DNA of 64,000 bases from CAIYRG01 sp965247505 (GCA_965247505.1 OZ252020.1:1-64000), one strand, 5' to 3'. Shown: positions 51,673-62,149, numbered from the stretch's first letter. A program made the numbers and translations. Notes: a model not told the origin generated them from the letters alone.

Positions 51673-52077
51673 TCACGCGCCCTCAGGTGGAAAACTGTCA
51701 TACTGAAGAACTCCGTGTGGGATAACTTCCCAAGCAGCTTTCGAAGCGACGAAAATATGCCTCTCCAGCTTCACGACAGCATCATCATTCAATGTTCCAA
51801 GCGTAACCCCGTGGATCTTGCCATTCACTATTCCGCACAAAGTAGAACCGCATTTGCTGCAGAATTGCTTTCCTGCTCCGTTCTTTCCGACATATGAGGT
51901 CAAAAGTTCTTCGCCGCAGACCCATGAAAACGACCCCGGCTCGACAAGAGCGTAGGCCGACGCCTGAGCGCTGAACGCCTTGCAACACCGAGAACAGTGG
52001 CACGATCTCGCGTCGAAGAGTTTTCCATCTATTCGATAATTTACGCCGCCGCAAAAACACTCACCTGAAAGTGACAT
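51673..52077 (-). CDS. GFA-family (CENP-V/GFA domain) zinc protein
   Basis: The 134-residue protein has the Cys pattern SGECFCGGVNYRI, ARSCHCSRCCKAFSA and KQFCSKCGSTLCGI, which binds two zinc ions in the glutathione-dependent formaldehyde-activating family. Many members act on glutathione adducts, but most are uncharacterised. It stands alone between repeats. Confidence 0.88.
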   Translation of the reverse strand: MSLSGECFCGGVNYRIDGKLFDARSCHCSRCCKAFSAQASAYALVEPGSFSWVCGEELLTSYVGKNGAGKQFCSKCGSTLCGIVNGKIHGVTLGTLNDDAVVKLERHIFVASKAAWEVIPHGVLQYDSFPPEGA

Positions 52078-52109
52078 AGCGATTTCCTTTGCTTTTCTAA
52101 ATTTCTCTG

Positions 52110-52172
52110 CGTGTCTACTCGTCCTTCGCCCCCTTCGACGAGCTCAGGGTAAGGGCTCAGGACGAGGCTAAT
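52110..52172. repeat. LVEG-type palindromic repeat
   Basis: CGTCCTTCGCCCCCTTCGAC GAGCTCAGGGTAAGGGCTCA GGACGAGG is an imperfect palindrome (GTCCT … AGGAC) of the same family as 51462. It is also seen as broken halves on either side of the IS3 element at 55091-56315. Confidence 0.65.
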
Positions 52173-52173
52173 G

Positions 52174-52560
52174 TCACTGCCCCAGCACCACCAGCGCATC
52201 GCAGGTGAGAAGCTGACCTTCCGTCAAATGCGCGTAGATCATCACTTGACGCGCGGGACGGGTATCGGGGTCGGGAAACACCTCAAGCCAGGCGGTGTTG
52301 AGGTGCGCGCGGATACTCTCTCCCGCGATCCAAACACTGAGTTTTAGGATGTCGTCGAATGACGCGCCTGCCGCCTTTAGAATAATTTCTAAATTCACGA
52401 ACATGGCGCGCGCTTGGTTCACCGGATCGGGCGAGACATTGCGGTTCGTATCGCGTCCCGAAACGATTCCCGTGGCGACAAAATTTCCCAGCCGGCTAGC
52501 AGGTGGAATGGGATTTTTGTGACTGAAACCGTCGACGTAAATGGCTTTGCGTTTTGCCAT
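52174..52560 (-). CDS. RidA-family protein
   Basis: The 128-residue YjgF/YER057c/UK114-type protein reads HKNPIPPASRLGNFVATGIV, then VNQARAMFVNLEIILKAAGA, SFDDILKLSVWIAG and DTRPARQVMIYAHLTEGQLL. The Arg in RPAR that binds the carboxylate of enamine/imine substrates is present. It is a possible deaminase of reactive 2-aminoacrylate-like compounds. It lies 14 bases downstream of guaB and is probably co-transcribed. Confidence 0.88.
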   Translation of the reverse strand: MAKRKAIYVDGFSHKNPIPPASRLGNFVATGIVSGRDTNRNVSPDPVNQARAMFVNLEIILKAAGASFDDILKLSVWIAGESIRAHLNTAWLEVFPDPDTRPARQVMIYAHLTEGQLLTCDALVVLGQ

Positions 52561-52574
52561 CTATTTATCGCGCT

Positions 52575-54047
<1,473 letters not shown>

Positions 54048-54182
54048 AGGGATTCCTTGTGCGGAATGGGCCTTATCGAGGCGCAGGGGGTATCAGAAGC
54101 CGCGCGCGGGTACAAGGCCGGGTTCTTCCGCACCGCCCTATCCTATCGTTTGCGCCTAAATAAGATAAATCTGGACTTTGCC

Positions 54183-54220
54183 TCCCCCATTGCGGGGAGG
54201 TGAAAGCTTCCCGCAATGGC
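54183..54220. repeat. Hairpin of the CCTCCCC repeat family
   Basis: CCATTGCGGGGA and TCCCGCAATGG flank a 10-base loop at about 54188-54220, giving an 11-bp stem. It lies between rlmE and guaB on their transcribed strand, but no T-run follows, so it is a repeat unit and not a clear terminator. Confidence 0.6.
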
Positions 54221-54317
54221 GATGCAGGCAGTAGACCCACATAGTCACCGATCTAGGCGTGCTTATGCACGCTCGATGGCTGGCCACCTTTGAGACGGCC
54301 ATGATTTGTGGAGAACC

Positions 54318-55016
54318 TCACTTGTGGCCACGAAAGCCCTGGGCGACCAAATAGAGCTCCACCGAAGAGGCCCGCGAGGCCGGCGGTTTTACGTGTTTGA
54401 CCGCGCGAAAGATCTTTCTGAGTCGGGCCAGGAGCTCGGGCGCGGCTCCGCCCTGAAAGAGCTTTCCGACGAAGACGCCCCCAGGTTTGAGCACTTCCTC
54501 TGCGACCTCCAACGCTGCCTCAAAAAGAGCCACGGTCCGCACGTGATCGGTTTGGCGATGGCCGGTAGTCGGCGCTGCCATGTCGGTCAAAACCACATCA
54601 GCGGGGCCGTCTAGGGCCTGGCGAACGCTCTCAAGCGCCTCAGGAGCCAGCACATCGAGATGCAAGATTTGAACATCGGCAAGCGGCTCCATTGCAATCA
54701 TATCGGCAGCGACAATTACCCCCGGAGGGCCAATGCGGTCTCTCGCAACTTGGCACCAACCGCCCGGAGCGGCGCCGAGATCGAGCAGTTTCGCACCCTT
54801 CTTTAGAAGGTGGAGTTTGTCGTCCAATTCGATGAGCTTAAAAGCGGAGCGAGAGCGGTAGCCCCTGGATCTTGCCTCCGAAACATAAGGATCGTTGAGC
54901 TGGCGGGCGAGCCAGCGCGTTGAAGAGGTTGTTCGTCCTTTAGCGGTTTTCACGCGCACGCGTAAGCGCCGCCCGCTGAGAGAGCGCCCGGAGCTAGGTT
55001 TTTTTTCGTTCGTCAT
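54318..55016 (-). CDS. rlmE: 23S rRNA 2'-O-ribose U2552 methyltransferase
   Basis: This FtsJ/RrmJ enzyme has 232 residues. A basic N-terminal tail (SSGRSLSGRRLRVRVKTAKG) precedes the core with QLNDPYVSEARSRGYRSRSA (catalytic Lys follows in FKLIELDDK). KLLDLGAAPGGWCQVA is the SAM motif, ADVVLTDMAAPTTGHRQTDH carries the catalytic Asp and GGVFVGKLFQGG the second Lys. ppx normally precedes it; here an IS3 element separates the two. Confidence 0.95.
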   Translation of the reverse strand: MTNEKKPSSGRSLSGRRLRVRVKTAKGRTTSSTRWLARQLNDPYVSEARSRGYRSRSAFKLIELDDKLHLLKKGAKLLDLGAAPGGWCQVARDRIGPPGVIVAADMIAMEPLADVQILHLDVLAPEALESVRQALDGPADVVLTDMAAPTTGHRQTDHVRTVALFEAALEVAEEVLKPGGVFVGKLFQGGAAPELLARLRKIFRAVKHVKPPASRASSVELYLVAQGFRGHK

Positions 55017-55149
55017 CGCGTGATTTCGGTTTCAATTTTATTGCTACATTTCGCACAAGGCATAACTCTAACCCTCATGCTGAGCCAGTCTGAATAGCCC
55101 TTAGATTCGTAGACACCTTCTTCCCTAATTTTGAGGCAAGGAGACTATC

Positions 55150-55425
55150 ATGGGCAAAGGCAATTTCACCGAGGATTTCAAGTTAGATGCGATCAAACAG
55201 ATTACGGAGCGCGGCTATCCGGTTTTGGAGGTTTCGCAGCGTTTGGGTGTCAGCACGCATTCGCTTTACGGCTGGATAAAGCGGTACGCCGCTTCTCCCG
55301 GTGCTGCGGTGAAGGACGATCAGCCGGCAGAGATAAGGCGGCTGAAGCGAGAGCTGGCGCGTGTCACCGAGGAGCGTGACATCCTAAAAAAAGCCACCGC
55401 GTATTTTGCCAAGGATGCAAAGTGA
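55150..55425 (+). CDS. IS3-family OrfA (second type)
   Basis: The 91-residue HTH protein reads MGKGNFTEDFKLDAIKQITE, then RGYPVLEVSQRLGVSTHSLY and GWIKRYAASPGA. The zipper RRLKRELARVTEERDILKKA contains an A7 slippery run (55386-55392). It overlaps orfB by 4 bases. A broken copy is at 331-575. Confidence 0.92.
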   Translation: MGKGNFTEDFKLDAIKQITERGYPVLEVSQRLGVSTHSLYGWIKRYAASPGAAVKDDQPAEIRRLKRELARVTEERDILKKATAYFAKDAK

Positions 55426-56297
55426 AGTACGCGTTCGTTGCCAAGCATCGCCCGCTGTTCTCGGTGCGGGCGATGTGCCGGTGCCTGCGCATCCAACCGA
55501 GCGGCTTCTATGCCTGGCTGAAGAACCCGCTGAGCAAGCGAGCAAGGGAAGATGCTCGCCAGACGGAGCTCATCCGCGAGGCCTGGAAGGACAGCGGCAA
55601 GGTGTATGGCTATCGCAAGCTGCACGATGACCTACTCGACCAGGGCGAGGCGTGCTGCCCGAACCGCGTCGCACGTCTGGCCAGCCTGGCAGGCATCAAG
55701 GCCCAGATCGGCTACAAGCGCCGGCCGGGCAGCTATGGCGGCAAACCATCATTGGTCGTCGACAACACACTGGACCGGCGGTTTGATGTGGAGGCACCGG
55801 ACAGGGTCTGGGTGACAGATATTACTTACATCAGGACGCTGGAAGGCTTCGCTTATCTGGCGGTTGTGATCGATCTCTATTCTCGCCGTGTCGTAGGCTG
55901 GTCCATGCAAAGCCGTCAGACAACGGACATGGTCCTGCAGGCTCTGCTCATGGCCGTCTGGCGTCGGAAGCCGAAGAGCAAGGTGCTGATTCACTCGGAC
56001 CAGGGTTCCCAGTTCACCAGCATGGACTGGGCATCATTCCTCAAGCATCACAATCTGGAGCACTCGATGAGCCGACGCGGAAACTGTCATGACAATGCTG
56101 TCGCGGAGAGCTTCTTCAACCTGCTCAAGCGCGAACGGATACGGCGCAGGACTTACGGGACCCGAGCCGAAGCCAGGCGGGATGTGTTCGACTATATCGA
56201 AATGTTCTACAACCCGACGCGAAAGCATGTGAGGAACGGGATGCTGTCACCCGTCGAGTTCGAACGGCAGCAGAAAATGAAAACCGAAGGCGTCTAG
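55422..56297 (+). CDS. IS3-family OrfB (second type)
   Basis: The 291-residue protein has HTH_21 (VRAMCRCLRIQPSGFYAWLK) and an rve core with RVWVTDITYIRTLEGFAYLA (Asp), VLIHSDQGSQFTSMDWASFL (Asp) and CHDNAVAESFFNLLKRERIR (Glu). The C-terminal YIEMFYNPTRKHVRNGMLSP is typical. The frame is intact. Confidence 0.92.
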   Translation: MKYAFVAKHRPLFSVRAMCRCLRIQPSGFYAWLKNPLSKRAREDARQTELIREAWKDSGKVYGYRKLHDDLLDQGEACCPNRVARLASLAGIKAQIGYKRRPGSYGGKPSLVVDNTLDRRFDVEAPDRVWVTDITYIRTLEGFAYLAVVIDLYSRRVVGWSMQSRQTTDMVLQALLMAVWRRKPKSKVLIHSDQGSQFTSMDWASFLKHHNLEHSMSRRGNCHDNAVAESFFNLLKRERIRRRTYGTRAEARRDVFDYIEMFYNPTRKHVRNGMLSPVEFERQQKMKTEGV

Positions 56298-56365
56298 AAA
56301 ACTCGGGGCTATTCAGGGTGAGGAGGCTCAAGGCGAGGCTAGATATTTCCCCATACCCATCTGGC

Positions 56366-57544
56366 TCATCCCAAGCGTACAGAGGAACGAAGATGCTCCA
56401 ATATCTTCATTATCCGCCCTCCAGTGGAAGCGCCTGTTTTAGTCCGCTCGGCTTCGGCCCAGGCCGCTTGACGCTTGGCCCCTTCGAGGACGCGCTCCTC
56501 GCCCGCCTCTTTTAACAAGCCGAGCAGGAGCCCCTCGCGCAAACCGCGATCGGCGACACGCAAATGCTGCGCCGGCCAATCTTCCATAATCGCCGATAAA
56601 ATAGCGCAGCCAGGCAGAACCAGATCAGCGCGGTCCTTGCCGATACAGTTAATCTTTGACCGGCCGTCGAAATCTTCACGCACGACACGATCTGTAATGC
56701 GCAATACTTCGCCGCGCACCAGCCATTGACCGTCGATGCGGCTGCGAACATAGCGCTGAAGCCCGAGCTTAATTCCGGCAATGGTGGTGAGCGTGCCGGA
56801 GGTACCGAGCAGATGAAAATTATAGGGATCAAAGCGATCCGCGCCCAAATTTTCGCGCACTTCGTCGAGCATATCGCGCACGATTTGGCGCATCGGCTGA
56901 AAGGCAGTGGCGGGCAAATTATGTCCGCCAAAGCGTTCGGCTAGGCGCACGACACCAACCGAGACCGAGGCCCAAGCGGCGATTTCAAATGGTGTTGGAC
57001 CATTGGGGGTTGCGCAAACCAATATGAGCTCGGTCGAACCGCCGCCAATATCGAAAATCAGCGCCCCTTCGAAATCCTTGCCGATCAGCGGCAAACAGCC
57101 TTCAGCCGCCAGATGTGCTTCTTCTTCCGGCGAGATGACCACAAGCTCGATACCGGTCTCATCGCGTGCGCGTGTAATCAGTGCATCCGTATTCTCGGCG
57201 CGGCGGCAGGTTTCGGTGGCAATCGCGCGGACATGAGTGACGCCATTGCGCTTTAAGCGATCGGAGCAAATCTTCAGCGCTTTGATTGTGCGGTTCAGCG
57301 CGGCCTCGGTAATGATCCCGTGGCGCTCCAAACCTTCGCCGAGGCGCACGTTTGCGGTGTAGGAATCGATAACTTGCGGCATGGCAACGCCATTGCCCCG
57401 CTGGGGCACAGCGACCAAAAGACGGCAAGCATTGGTACCGACATCGATGGCGCCCAAAACCGGTCCGTCGCCGCGGTTTTGCGGCCTGGGCTTGCGCCGG
57501 CTATAGGGGTGGCGCCTTTTCCTTCTTTGGGCGCGTTGCGCCAC
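56366..57544 (-). CDS. ppx: Ppx/GppA family exopolyphosphatase
   Basis: The 392-residue protein has an ASKHA fold. The basic N-terminus (MAQRAQRRKRRHPYSRRKPR) is followed by PVLGAIDVGTNACRLLVAVP, HVRAIATETCRRAEN, VISPEEEAHLAAEGC, GALIFDIGGGSTELILV and LLGTSGTLTTIAGIKLGL. It degrades polyphosphate and/or pppGpp; the two cannot be separated from sequence alone. It was probably operonic with rlmE before the IS3 insertion. Confidence 0.92.
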   Translation of the reverse strand: MAQRAQRRKRRHPYSRRKPRPQNRGDGPVLGAIDVGTNACRLLVAVPQRGNGVAMPQVIDSYTANVRLGEGLERHGIITEAALNRTIKALKICSDRLKRNGVTHVRAIATETCRRAENTDALITRARDETGIELVVISPEEEAHLAAEGCLPLIGKDFEGALIFDIGGGSTELILVCATPNGPTPFEIAAWASVSVGVVRLAERFGGHNLPATAFQPMRQIVRDMLDEVRENLGADRFDPYNFHLLGTSGTLTTIAGIKLGLQRYVRSRIDGQWLVRGEVLRITDRVVREDFDGRSKINCIGKDRADLVLPGCAILSAIMEDWPAQHLRVADRGLREGLLLGLLKEAGEERVLEGAKRQAAWAEAERTKTGASTGGRIMKILEHLRSSVRLG

Positions 57545-57674
57545 TTTTCTTCTCCTTGCGTGCCTTTAGTCCGGTACGCTGTTTTTTTTGCAGCTTGGCC
57601 CGATGGGGCGAGCATGGCAACCAAGAGGCGATAATGACGGTGACTCAAGACCTGGGCATGAAAAGAGTAAAAAA

Positions 57675-58174
57675 ATGGCTGAATTTTTGATCCGTCCGGC
57701 CGTGAAAGCCGACGCTCCAGCCATCGCAAGAATGTTTCTAATCTCATCGGATGGCCTCGCCGCCTATGTATGGAGTCGAATTGCCAAGGAAGGCGAGGCG
57801 CTGGAATGCTCCATTGCTTTGAAATGGAAAATGACCAGGGGGAAGAGGACCCGGGCGCCGCGCCCGAGGCCGACCCGGTGCTGCGCCCTTATATGGAGCT
57901 GGAAGACTATGGAAGCCTTTATGTTTCCGGCGTTGCCGTAGAAATGGAATTCCGTGGCCAGGGCCTTGGAACGAAGCTTATGGAAAGGGCCGAAGCGCGC
58001 GCGAGGGAGCTCGGCTTGCCGCGCGTCAGCCTGATTTGATTCGAGCGCAATGTTGGCGCCTTCCGGCTTTATCAGCGCCTCGGCTATCGCGAATTAATGC
58101 GCCGCGCATTGGTGCCCAACCCCTTCCTTCATTATCGTGAGGGCCACGCAGTTTTGATGGCAAAAGAGATTTGA
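57675..58174 (+). pseudogene. GNAT N-acetyltransferase with a frameshift and an in-frame stop
   Basis: The start at 57675 reads MAEFLIRPAVKADAPAIARM FLISSDGLAAYVWSRIAKEG, a GNAT N-terminus. The frame is lost near 57800. In the next frame LEDYGSLYVSGVAVEMEFRG and QGLGTKLMERAEARARELGL (the acetyl-CoA loop) continue the domain. A TGA at 58037-58039 interrupts SLI-stop-FERNVGAFRLYQRLGY, and the rest runs to MAKEI and a TGA at 58172-58174. Two independent lesions indicate a decayed gene. It is divergent from ppx. Confidence 0.8.
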
Positions 58175-58186
58175 GGGCCGGTTAAG

Positions 58187-58252
58187 TGGAGGCGCACACG
58201 GGCGCAAAACCTTGTCCTGAGGGGCGCAAAACGCTAATTGGACCACTTACGC
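58187..58252. mobile_element. Possible IS21-type terminus remnant
   Basis: The tandem motif GGGCGCAAAAC (twice) followed by TAATTGGACCACTTAC resembles the repeated end of the IS21 element at 9241 (GGCGGAGCAAAACTAGTCCA, CTTAACG). No coding part is attached. Confidence 0.35.
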
Positions 58253-58272
58253 CCTTTAAGGCGGGCTCTAGT

Positions 58273-58346
58273 TGGGGAATCGTCTAACGGTAGGACAGCG
58301 GACTCTGACTCCGCCAGTCTAGGTTCGAATCCTAGTTCCCCAGCCA
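58273..58346 (+). tRNA. tRNA-Gln (anticodon CUG)
   Basis: The cloverleaf is complete with encoded CCA. The acceptor stem is TGGGGAA/TTCCCCA with discriminator G, the D arm includes TCTAACGGTAGGA, the anticodon loop is ACTCTGACT (CTG), and the TΨC arm is CTAGGTTCGAATCCTAG. It is directly followed by the recombinase-bearing region, so its 3' end is a plausible integration site. Confidence 0.96.
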
Positions 58347-58670
58347 CGCAGCGTCAGTCGTTGTACGGTTTATTGTCTCTTCATAATAAGTCCGGGTTTT
58401 CCGGTGGTTAGCACGCTAATTTGTCGGATTGCGTGTAACAGAGACTGCCTTTCTGACTTTGTTGCGCGGTTTCTTCGAGAAGTCTCTGCTGGCGATTTCC
58501 GGGCTTCCCGTTTTATCAGGCGAATGTGGCACGAGACCGGTTCGAGCATAGCTGAGACCGTTTCGATCATCGGCCCTTTAGCGATCGGGCTACCGGCACC
58601 CTTGGCGATCCGGCTGCCTGCACCTCCAGCAAAGGCAGAGATCACCCCACACATGAAGAGAAGGTCTACT
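58347..58670. other. Stretch without recognised gene
   Basis: Open frames on both strands are short and show no recognisable similarity. No second copy of the tRNA 3' end was found here. Confidence 0.5.
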
Positions 58671-59670
58671 TCAGCGTTTTGTCTGCAATAACCGGGTCTG
58701 CGCCGGCCACGAGACGGGAAACGACGAGGCGAGTGCGGTGAGCGTCAAATTCTCACTTCCCTCCCGGCGCAAGATTGTCCTGACAAATTCGGGCGATGCA
58801 AACGCGAGCGACATGAGCTGGCGAACGTAGCGCTCCGTAAGCTCTTCATCGCCTGCGATTTCTTCGATGGCAGAAAAGCGGCCTGTGACAAGATCATCTA
58901 ACCATTTACGCGCTTTGGCGATGGCATTCAGAACGGCCTGTTGCGTGTCTGGCCTCAATGAAGCCGGGCGTGAAGGCTGATGAGAGATGCCTTTCTTTGC
59001 CACGGCGCATTTCTTCGTCCAGGGCAATTTTATGCTGTGAACTTCGGGGGCTTCGGGCTCCAATGAGCCCTCATTGTGGATGTCCGAACCGTTCTGCGTG
59101 TCAGAACGCGCCTTCAGTACAATCTCGATTGCGTCCACATGCACTACAATCCGGCTAATGTATTCCTCGATCAAAATGCGATCTTCACGGCAACCGTCAT
59201 ATTTGATTTGAGCAACATCAAGATGCGATCGTAGTCCTTGCATGACCACCGCCTCTATCTGGGGCGCGGGGACGCGTGTGACCGGTCCTGCAAGTTCGTG
59301 ACGACGCTGCAGGACTGCTCGAGAAACATAATACCGGTGCCGCCTGCCCCTTTTGCTCGTATGAGATGGGCTCATGCGGTGGCCCGCTGCGTCATGGATG
59401 TACCCCGTCAACATGGCAGATGATCCACGGATCCTTGCCCTGCGCTTGACCCTGTTGGCTGAGAGTCTGGCCTGCACTTCGTCAAAAAGAGCACGGTCCA
59501 AGATCGGCTCATGCTCGCCAGGATGGATTTGACCCTGATACATGATCTCACCGACATAAAGGTGGTTACGCAGGAGGTACCCGAGGGCGCCGGCTCCAAT
59601 CCGGCAGCCGCCCTTGAGCGTGCCCCTGGCCAAAGGACGCCTCTTGCTTCTGATCTCTTTGCCATCGAGG
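58671..59670 (-). pseudogene. Large serine recombinase, N-terminal catalytic domain missing
   Basis: From 59670 the minus strand reads into IRSKRRPLARGTLKGGCRIG, AGALGYLLRNHLYVGEIMYQ and GQIHPGEHEPILDRALFDEV, which is the Recombinase domain. AMLTGYIHDAAGHRMSPSHT with RRHRYYVSRAVLQRRHE (zinc-ribbon/coiled-coil region, without clear Cys pairs) follows, and a C-terminal region runs to 58671. The resolvase domain with the catalytic Ser is absent: an IS6-family terminus is joined exactly at 59670/59671. Large serine recombinases integrate phages and ICEs; its position next to tRNA-Gln suggests an integrated element stood here. Confidence 0.8.
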
Positions 59671-60474
59671 GGCGTTGTCACATTAACAGGGTGACCTGTT
59701 TCTGATGGCGCAGTAATGTCGCTGGATGCAGAAAATCTCTTATGCCCGATACCGATTTCCCCCCGTGATCATTCAGCACGCTGTCTGGCTGTATTTCCGG
59801 TTTCCCCTCAGCTATCGAGACATCGAAGACCTGGTCGCTGAACGTGGTATTGATCTTTCTTACGAAACGGTCCGGCGCTGGGCATTGAAGTTTGGGCAGG
59901 CCTATGCCCGGAGACTGAGGACAACGCGCCCTCGGCCAGATGTCCGGTGGCACCTTGATGAGGTGTTCGTGTCCATCGCCGGCAAGCGGATGTATCTATG
60001 GCGCGCTGTCGATAGCGAAGGCGAAGTGCTGGATATCCTGGTTCAGTCACGCAGAAACAAGAAGGCAGCGCTTAAGTTGATGCGTAAACTGTTGAAAAAG
60101 CAAAGGTTTGTCCCTGATGCCTTCGTCACAGACAAACTGCCATCTTATGGTGCTGCTCTGAAGGATTTAGGCCTTACAAAGCACCATGATTTTGGTGGCA
60201 GGAAGAACAACCGAGCCGAGAATTCTCACTTGCCTGTCCGGCAACGCGAACGACGAATGCAACGTTTCAAATCGGCTCGATCAGCGCAGCGATTTCTCTC
60301 TACCCACGCCACCGTCTACAACACCTTCAACGCCCAACGTCATCTGATTTCCCGAAAAACATTGCGCCAGTTTCGCAACCAAGCAATGGGCCTGTGGCAA
60401 ACCGCCACCGCCACCGCTTGAGCTTGAGTTCTATGCCAATTCACAGCACGATCGTTCAATAACGTGACAACACC
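59671..60474 (+). mobile_element. Complete IS6-family insertion sequence (second type)
   Basis: Ends GGCGTTGTCACATTAACAG (59671) and, reversed, GGTGTTGTCACGTTATTGAA (60474) frame one transposase. The left flank is the serine recombinase and the right flank is katG; flanking octamers differ. Both neighbours are truncated at the IS borders, which fits an IS6-type adjacent deletion. Confidence 0.9.
59726..60421 (+). CDS. IS6-family transposase (second type)
   Basis: The 231-residue DDE transposase starts MQKISYARYRFPPVIIQHAV, then LSYRDIEDLVAERGIDLSYE. The core is VRWHLDEVFVSIAGKRMYLW (Asp), DAFVTDKLPSYGAALKDLGL (Asp) and KNNRAENSHLPVRQRERRMQ (Glu). It is distinct from the copy at 2394-3089. 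A remnant of the same type is at 1-101. Confidence 0.93.
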   Translation: MQKISYARYRFPPVIIQHAVWLYFRFPLSYRDIEDLVAERGIDLSYETVRRWALKFGQAYARRLRTTRPRPDVRWHLDEVFVSIAGKRMYLWRAVDSEGEVLDILVQSRRNKKAALKLMRKLLKKQRFVPDAFVTDKLPSYGAALKDLGLTKHHDFGGRKNNRAENSHLPVRQRERRMQRFKSARSAQRFLSTHATVYNTFNAQRHLISRKTLRQFRNQAMGLWQTATATA

Positions 60475-60841
60475 AGCTGTTGAGCGGCGCAAAACGCTGC
60501 GTGCCGGTGCGTGCGCCGCCGCGACCGTCGCCGGTCCGGTAGGTGCCGGCGCTGTGCCACGCCATCCGGATGAAGAGCGGCCCATAGTGGCCGTAGTCGG
60601 CCGGCCACCAGTCCTGCGACGCGGTCAGCAGCTCGAAGATGTCCTGCTTGACCGCGTCGAGGTCGAGGCTCTCGAACTCATTGACATAGTCGAAGGTCTC
60701 GCCCATCGGGTTAGACAAGGGAGAGTGCTGGTGGAGCACGCTGAGGTTCAACTGGTTCGGCCACCAGTCCCGGTTCGACGTGCCGCCGCCAGCGGCGTTT
60801 CCGCGAGTCCCGTGCATGACCGGGCACTTGCCGTCGTTCAT
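60475..60841 (-). pseudogene. katG: Catalase-peroxidase KatG, N-terminal fragment
   Basis: The ATG at 60841 begins MNDGKCPVMHGTRGNAAGGG, then SNRDWWPNQLNLSVLHQHSP, WWPADYGHYGPLFIRMAWHS and AGTYRTGDGRGGARTGTQRF. The distal Arg-x2-Trp-His of the active site is present, but only ~122 of ~720 residues remain, cut by the IS6 at 60474. The proximal His and C-terminal domain are lost, so no catalase activity is expected. It lies divergent from oxyR, the classical regulatory pair. Confidence 0.9.
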
Positions 60842-61246
60842 GGTTTTCTCCTTTGCATGTTCAGTGGATTGAAACGATTCCGGAGACCGCACCCCGGCGC
60901 CTGTCGGCCGGGCCTCTCGCGGCAACAGCCGCGGCATGGCGACGGTTCGCGGCGTAAACGGGGCCCATGGCGGTTTCCGCGCACTGCCGCCCGTCCGTCG
61001 TGTGCCCCGCGCAGAACATCGGTTCCCTCGGCCCACGGTCGGCAACAGCGGGAAGCCGCGCAACTGCGTTCCGGTTCTCCTCGCTGATTTCGATGCCGAT
61101 GCCCTGATTCATGGGAAGGAAACTCCGTCATCACGTCACCCGACTTGACTGCAGGGGTGAGCGTAGGAGTTGCGTGACATCGTGTACAACGATGAATATT
61201 GATTACAATAATCGCATATTACGAAATAGGCTCCCGGAGATGCCGC
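60842..61246. other. katG-oxyR intergenic region
   Basis: The 405-bp region separates divergent katG and oxyR. The minus strand carries a short start (MNQGIGIEISEENRNAVARL, ATG 61112) that resembles the first residues of Dps-type ferritins, but the similarity ends after about 20 codons. An OxyR-binding site would be expected near 61190-61240 (AT-rich ATTGATTACAATAATCGCAT), but no clear consensus match was established. Confidence 0.45.
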
Positions 61247-62149
61247 ATGAAGCACTTGCCCACGATGAAACAGCTCGAGTACCTGGTGGCATTGGCCGAC
61301 ACCCGGCACTTCGGCCGTGCGTCGGAGCGTTGCCACGTTACCCAATCGACGTTGAGCGCAGGCATTCGCGATCTCGAGTCGGTGCTCGGGGCCGCGGTCG
61401 CGGAGCGCTCGAACCGACGCGTGCTGATTACGCGCATTGGCATGCAGGTTGCGGAGCGGGCAAAGGCGCTGTTGCGGGACGCCGAAGAGGTCATGGAACT
61501 GGCCCGGGCGGGCTGCTCTCCGATGACGGGGGAGATGCGCCTCGGCGTGATCCCGACGATCGGCCCGTTCTACCTGCCCGGCGTCCTGCCGGTGCTGCGA
61601 GAGAGATTTCCAAAGCTGACGGTCTACCTGAGGGAGGAGCAGACCGCCGCGCTGCTTGCCCGGCTGGACGACGGGGAGCTGGACGTTGCCCTGATTGCGC
61701 TGCCTTACGATACCGGAGACCTGGGCACCGAGGTAATTTTCGAGGATGAGTTTCTGTTCGCCTGCAATCGGACTCATGCGCTCGCCGGCGCTGGCGAGGT
61801 CTCGGTAGAAGCGCTCGCCGGCGAACGGCTCCTGCTGCTGGAGGAGGGTCATTGTCTGCGCGGCCACGCGCTGGACGTCTGCCGCATGGGCGACAGGAAG
61901 GCGCGGGCGCAGTTCGAGGCCAGCAGCCTGCTCACGCTAGTGCAGATGGTGGCGGCGGGCATCGGCGTCACGCTCGTCCCTCGGCTCGCGCTCGACGCTC
62001 ACATCACGCGGGGAACGGGTATCTCGCTCTTGCGGCTTGCGGCGCCCGCGTCACGCCGGATTGGACTGGCATGGCGCCGGACGTCGTTGAGAACCGAGGA
62101 ATTCCGATTGTTGGCAAGCGCGTTACGCGAACTAGCGGAGGCAGCGTGA
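61247..62149 (+). CDS. oxyR: Hydrogen peroxide-responsive LysR regulator OxyR
   Basis: The 300-residue LysR regulator starts at the ATG at 61247 behind GGAGA. The HTH is MKQLEYLVALADTRHFGRAS, then ERCHVTQSTLSAGIRDLESV. The effector domain contains the redox pair in EEGHCLRGHALDVC, with a spacing like OxyR Cys199/Cys208, and a normal C-terminus (GIGVTLVPRLALDAHITRGT). It is a peroxide sensor activating antioxidant genes; its divergent partner katG is broken. Confidence 0.92.
   Translation: MKHLPTMKQLEYLVALADTRHFGRASERCHVTQSTLSAGIRDLESVLGAAVAERSNRRVLITRIGMQVAERAKALLRDAEEVMELARAGCSPMTGEMRLGVIPTIGPFYLPGVLPVLRERFPKLTVYLREEQTAALLARLDDGELDVALIALPYDTGDLGTEVIFEDEFLFACNRTHALAGAGEVSVEALAGERLLLLEEGHCLRGHALDVCRMGDRKARAQFEASSLLTLVQMVAAGIGVTLVPRLALDAHITRGTGISLLRLAAPASRRIGLAWRRTSLRTEEFRLLASALRELAEAA

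Larger units (their letters stand above)
55091..56315 (+). mobile_element. Complete IS3-family insertion sequence (second type)
   Basis: Ends TGAATAGCCCTTAGATTCG (55091) and, reversed, TGAATAGCCCCGAGTTTTC (56315) frame orfA and orfB. No 3-4 bp duplication was found (AGTC versus GGGT). Both flanks look like halves of an LVEG-type repeat, so the insertion probably hit such a repeat between ppx and rlmE. Confidence 0.9.

Noticed and set aside
51389..51676. 95-residue minus-strand open frame as a gene
   Set aside because: Its translation (…AKAGHPGGHR…, …PELVEGRRV…) is the signature of intergenic palindromic repeats.
58037..58039. TGA in the GNAT gene as a selenocysteine codon
   Set aside because: The same gene also has a frameshift, GNATs are not selenoproteins, and no SECIS-like hairpin was recognised; decay is simpler.
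60861..61112. dps gene fragment between katG and oxyR
   Set aside because: Only about twenty codons resemble a Dps start and the rest is unlike any ferritin; too little to annotate.
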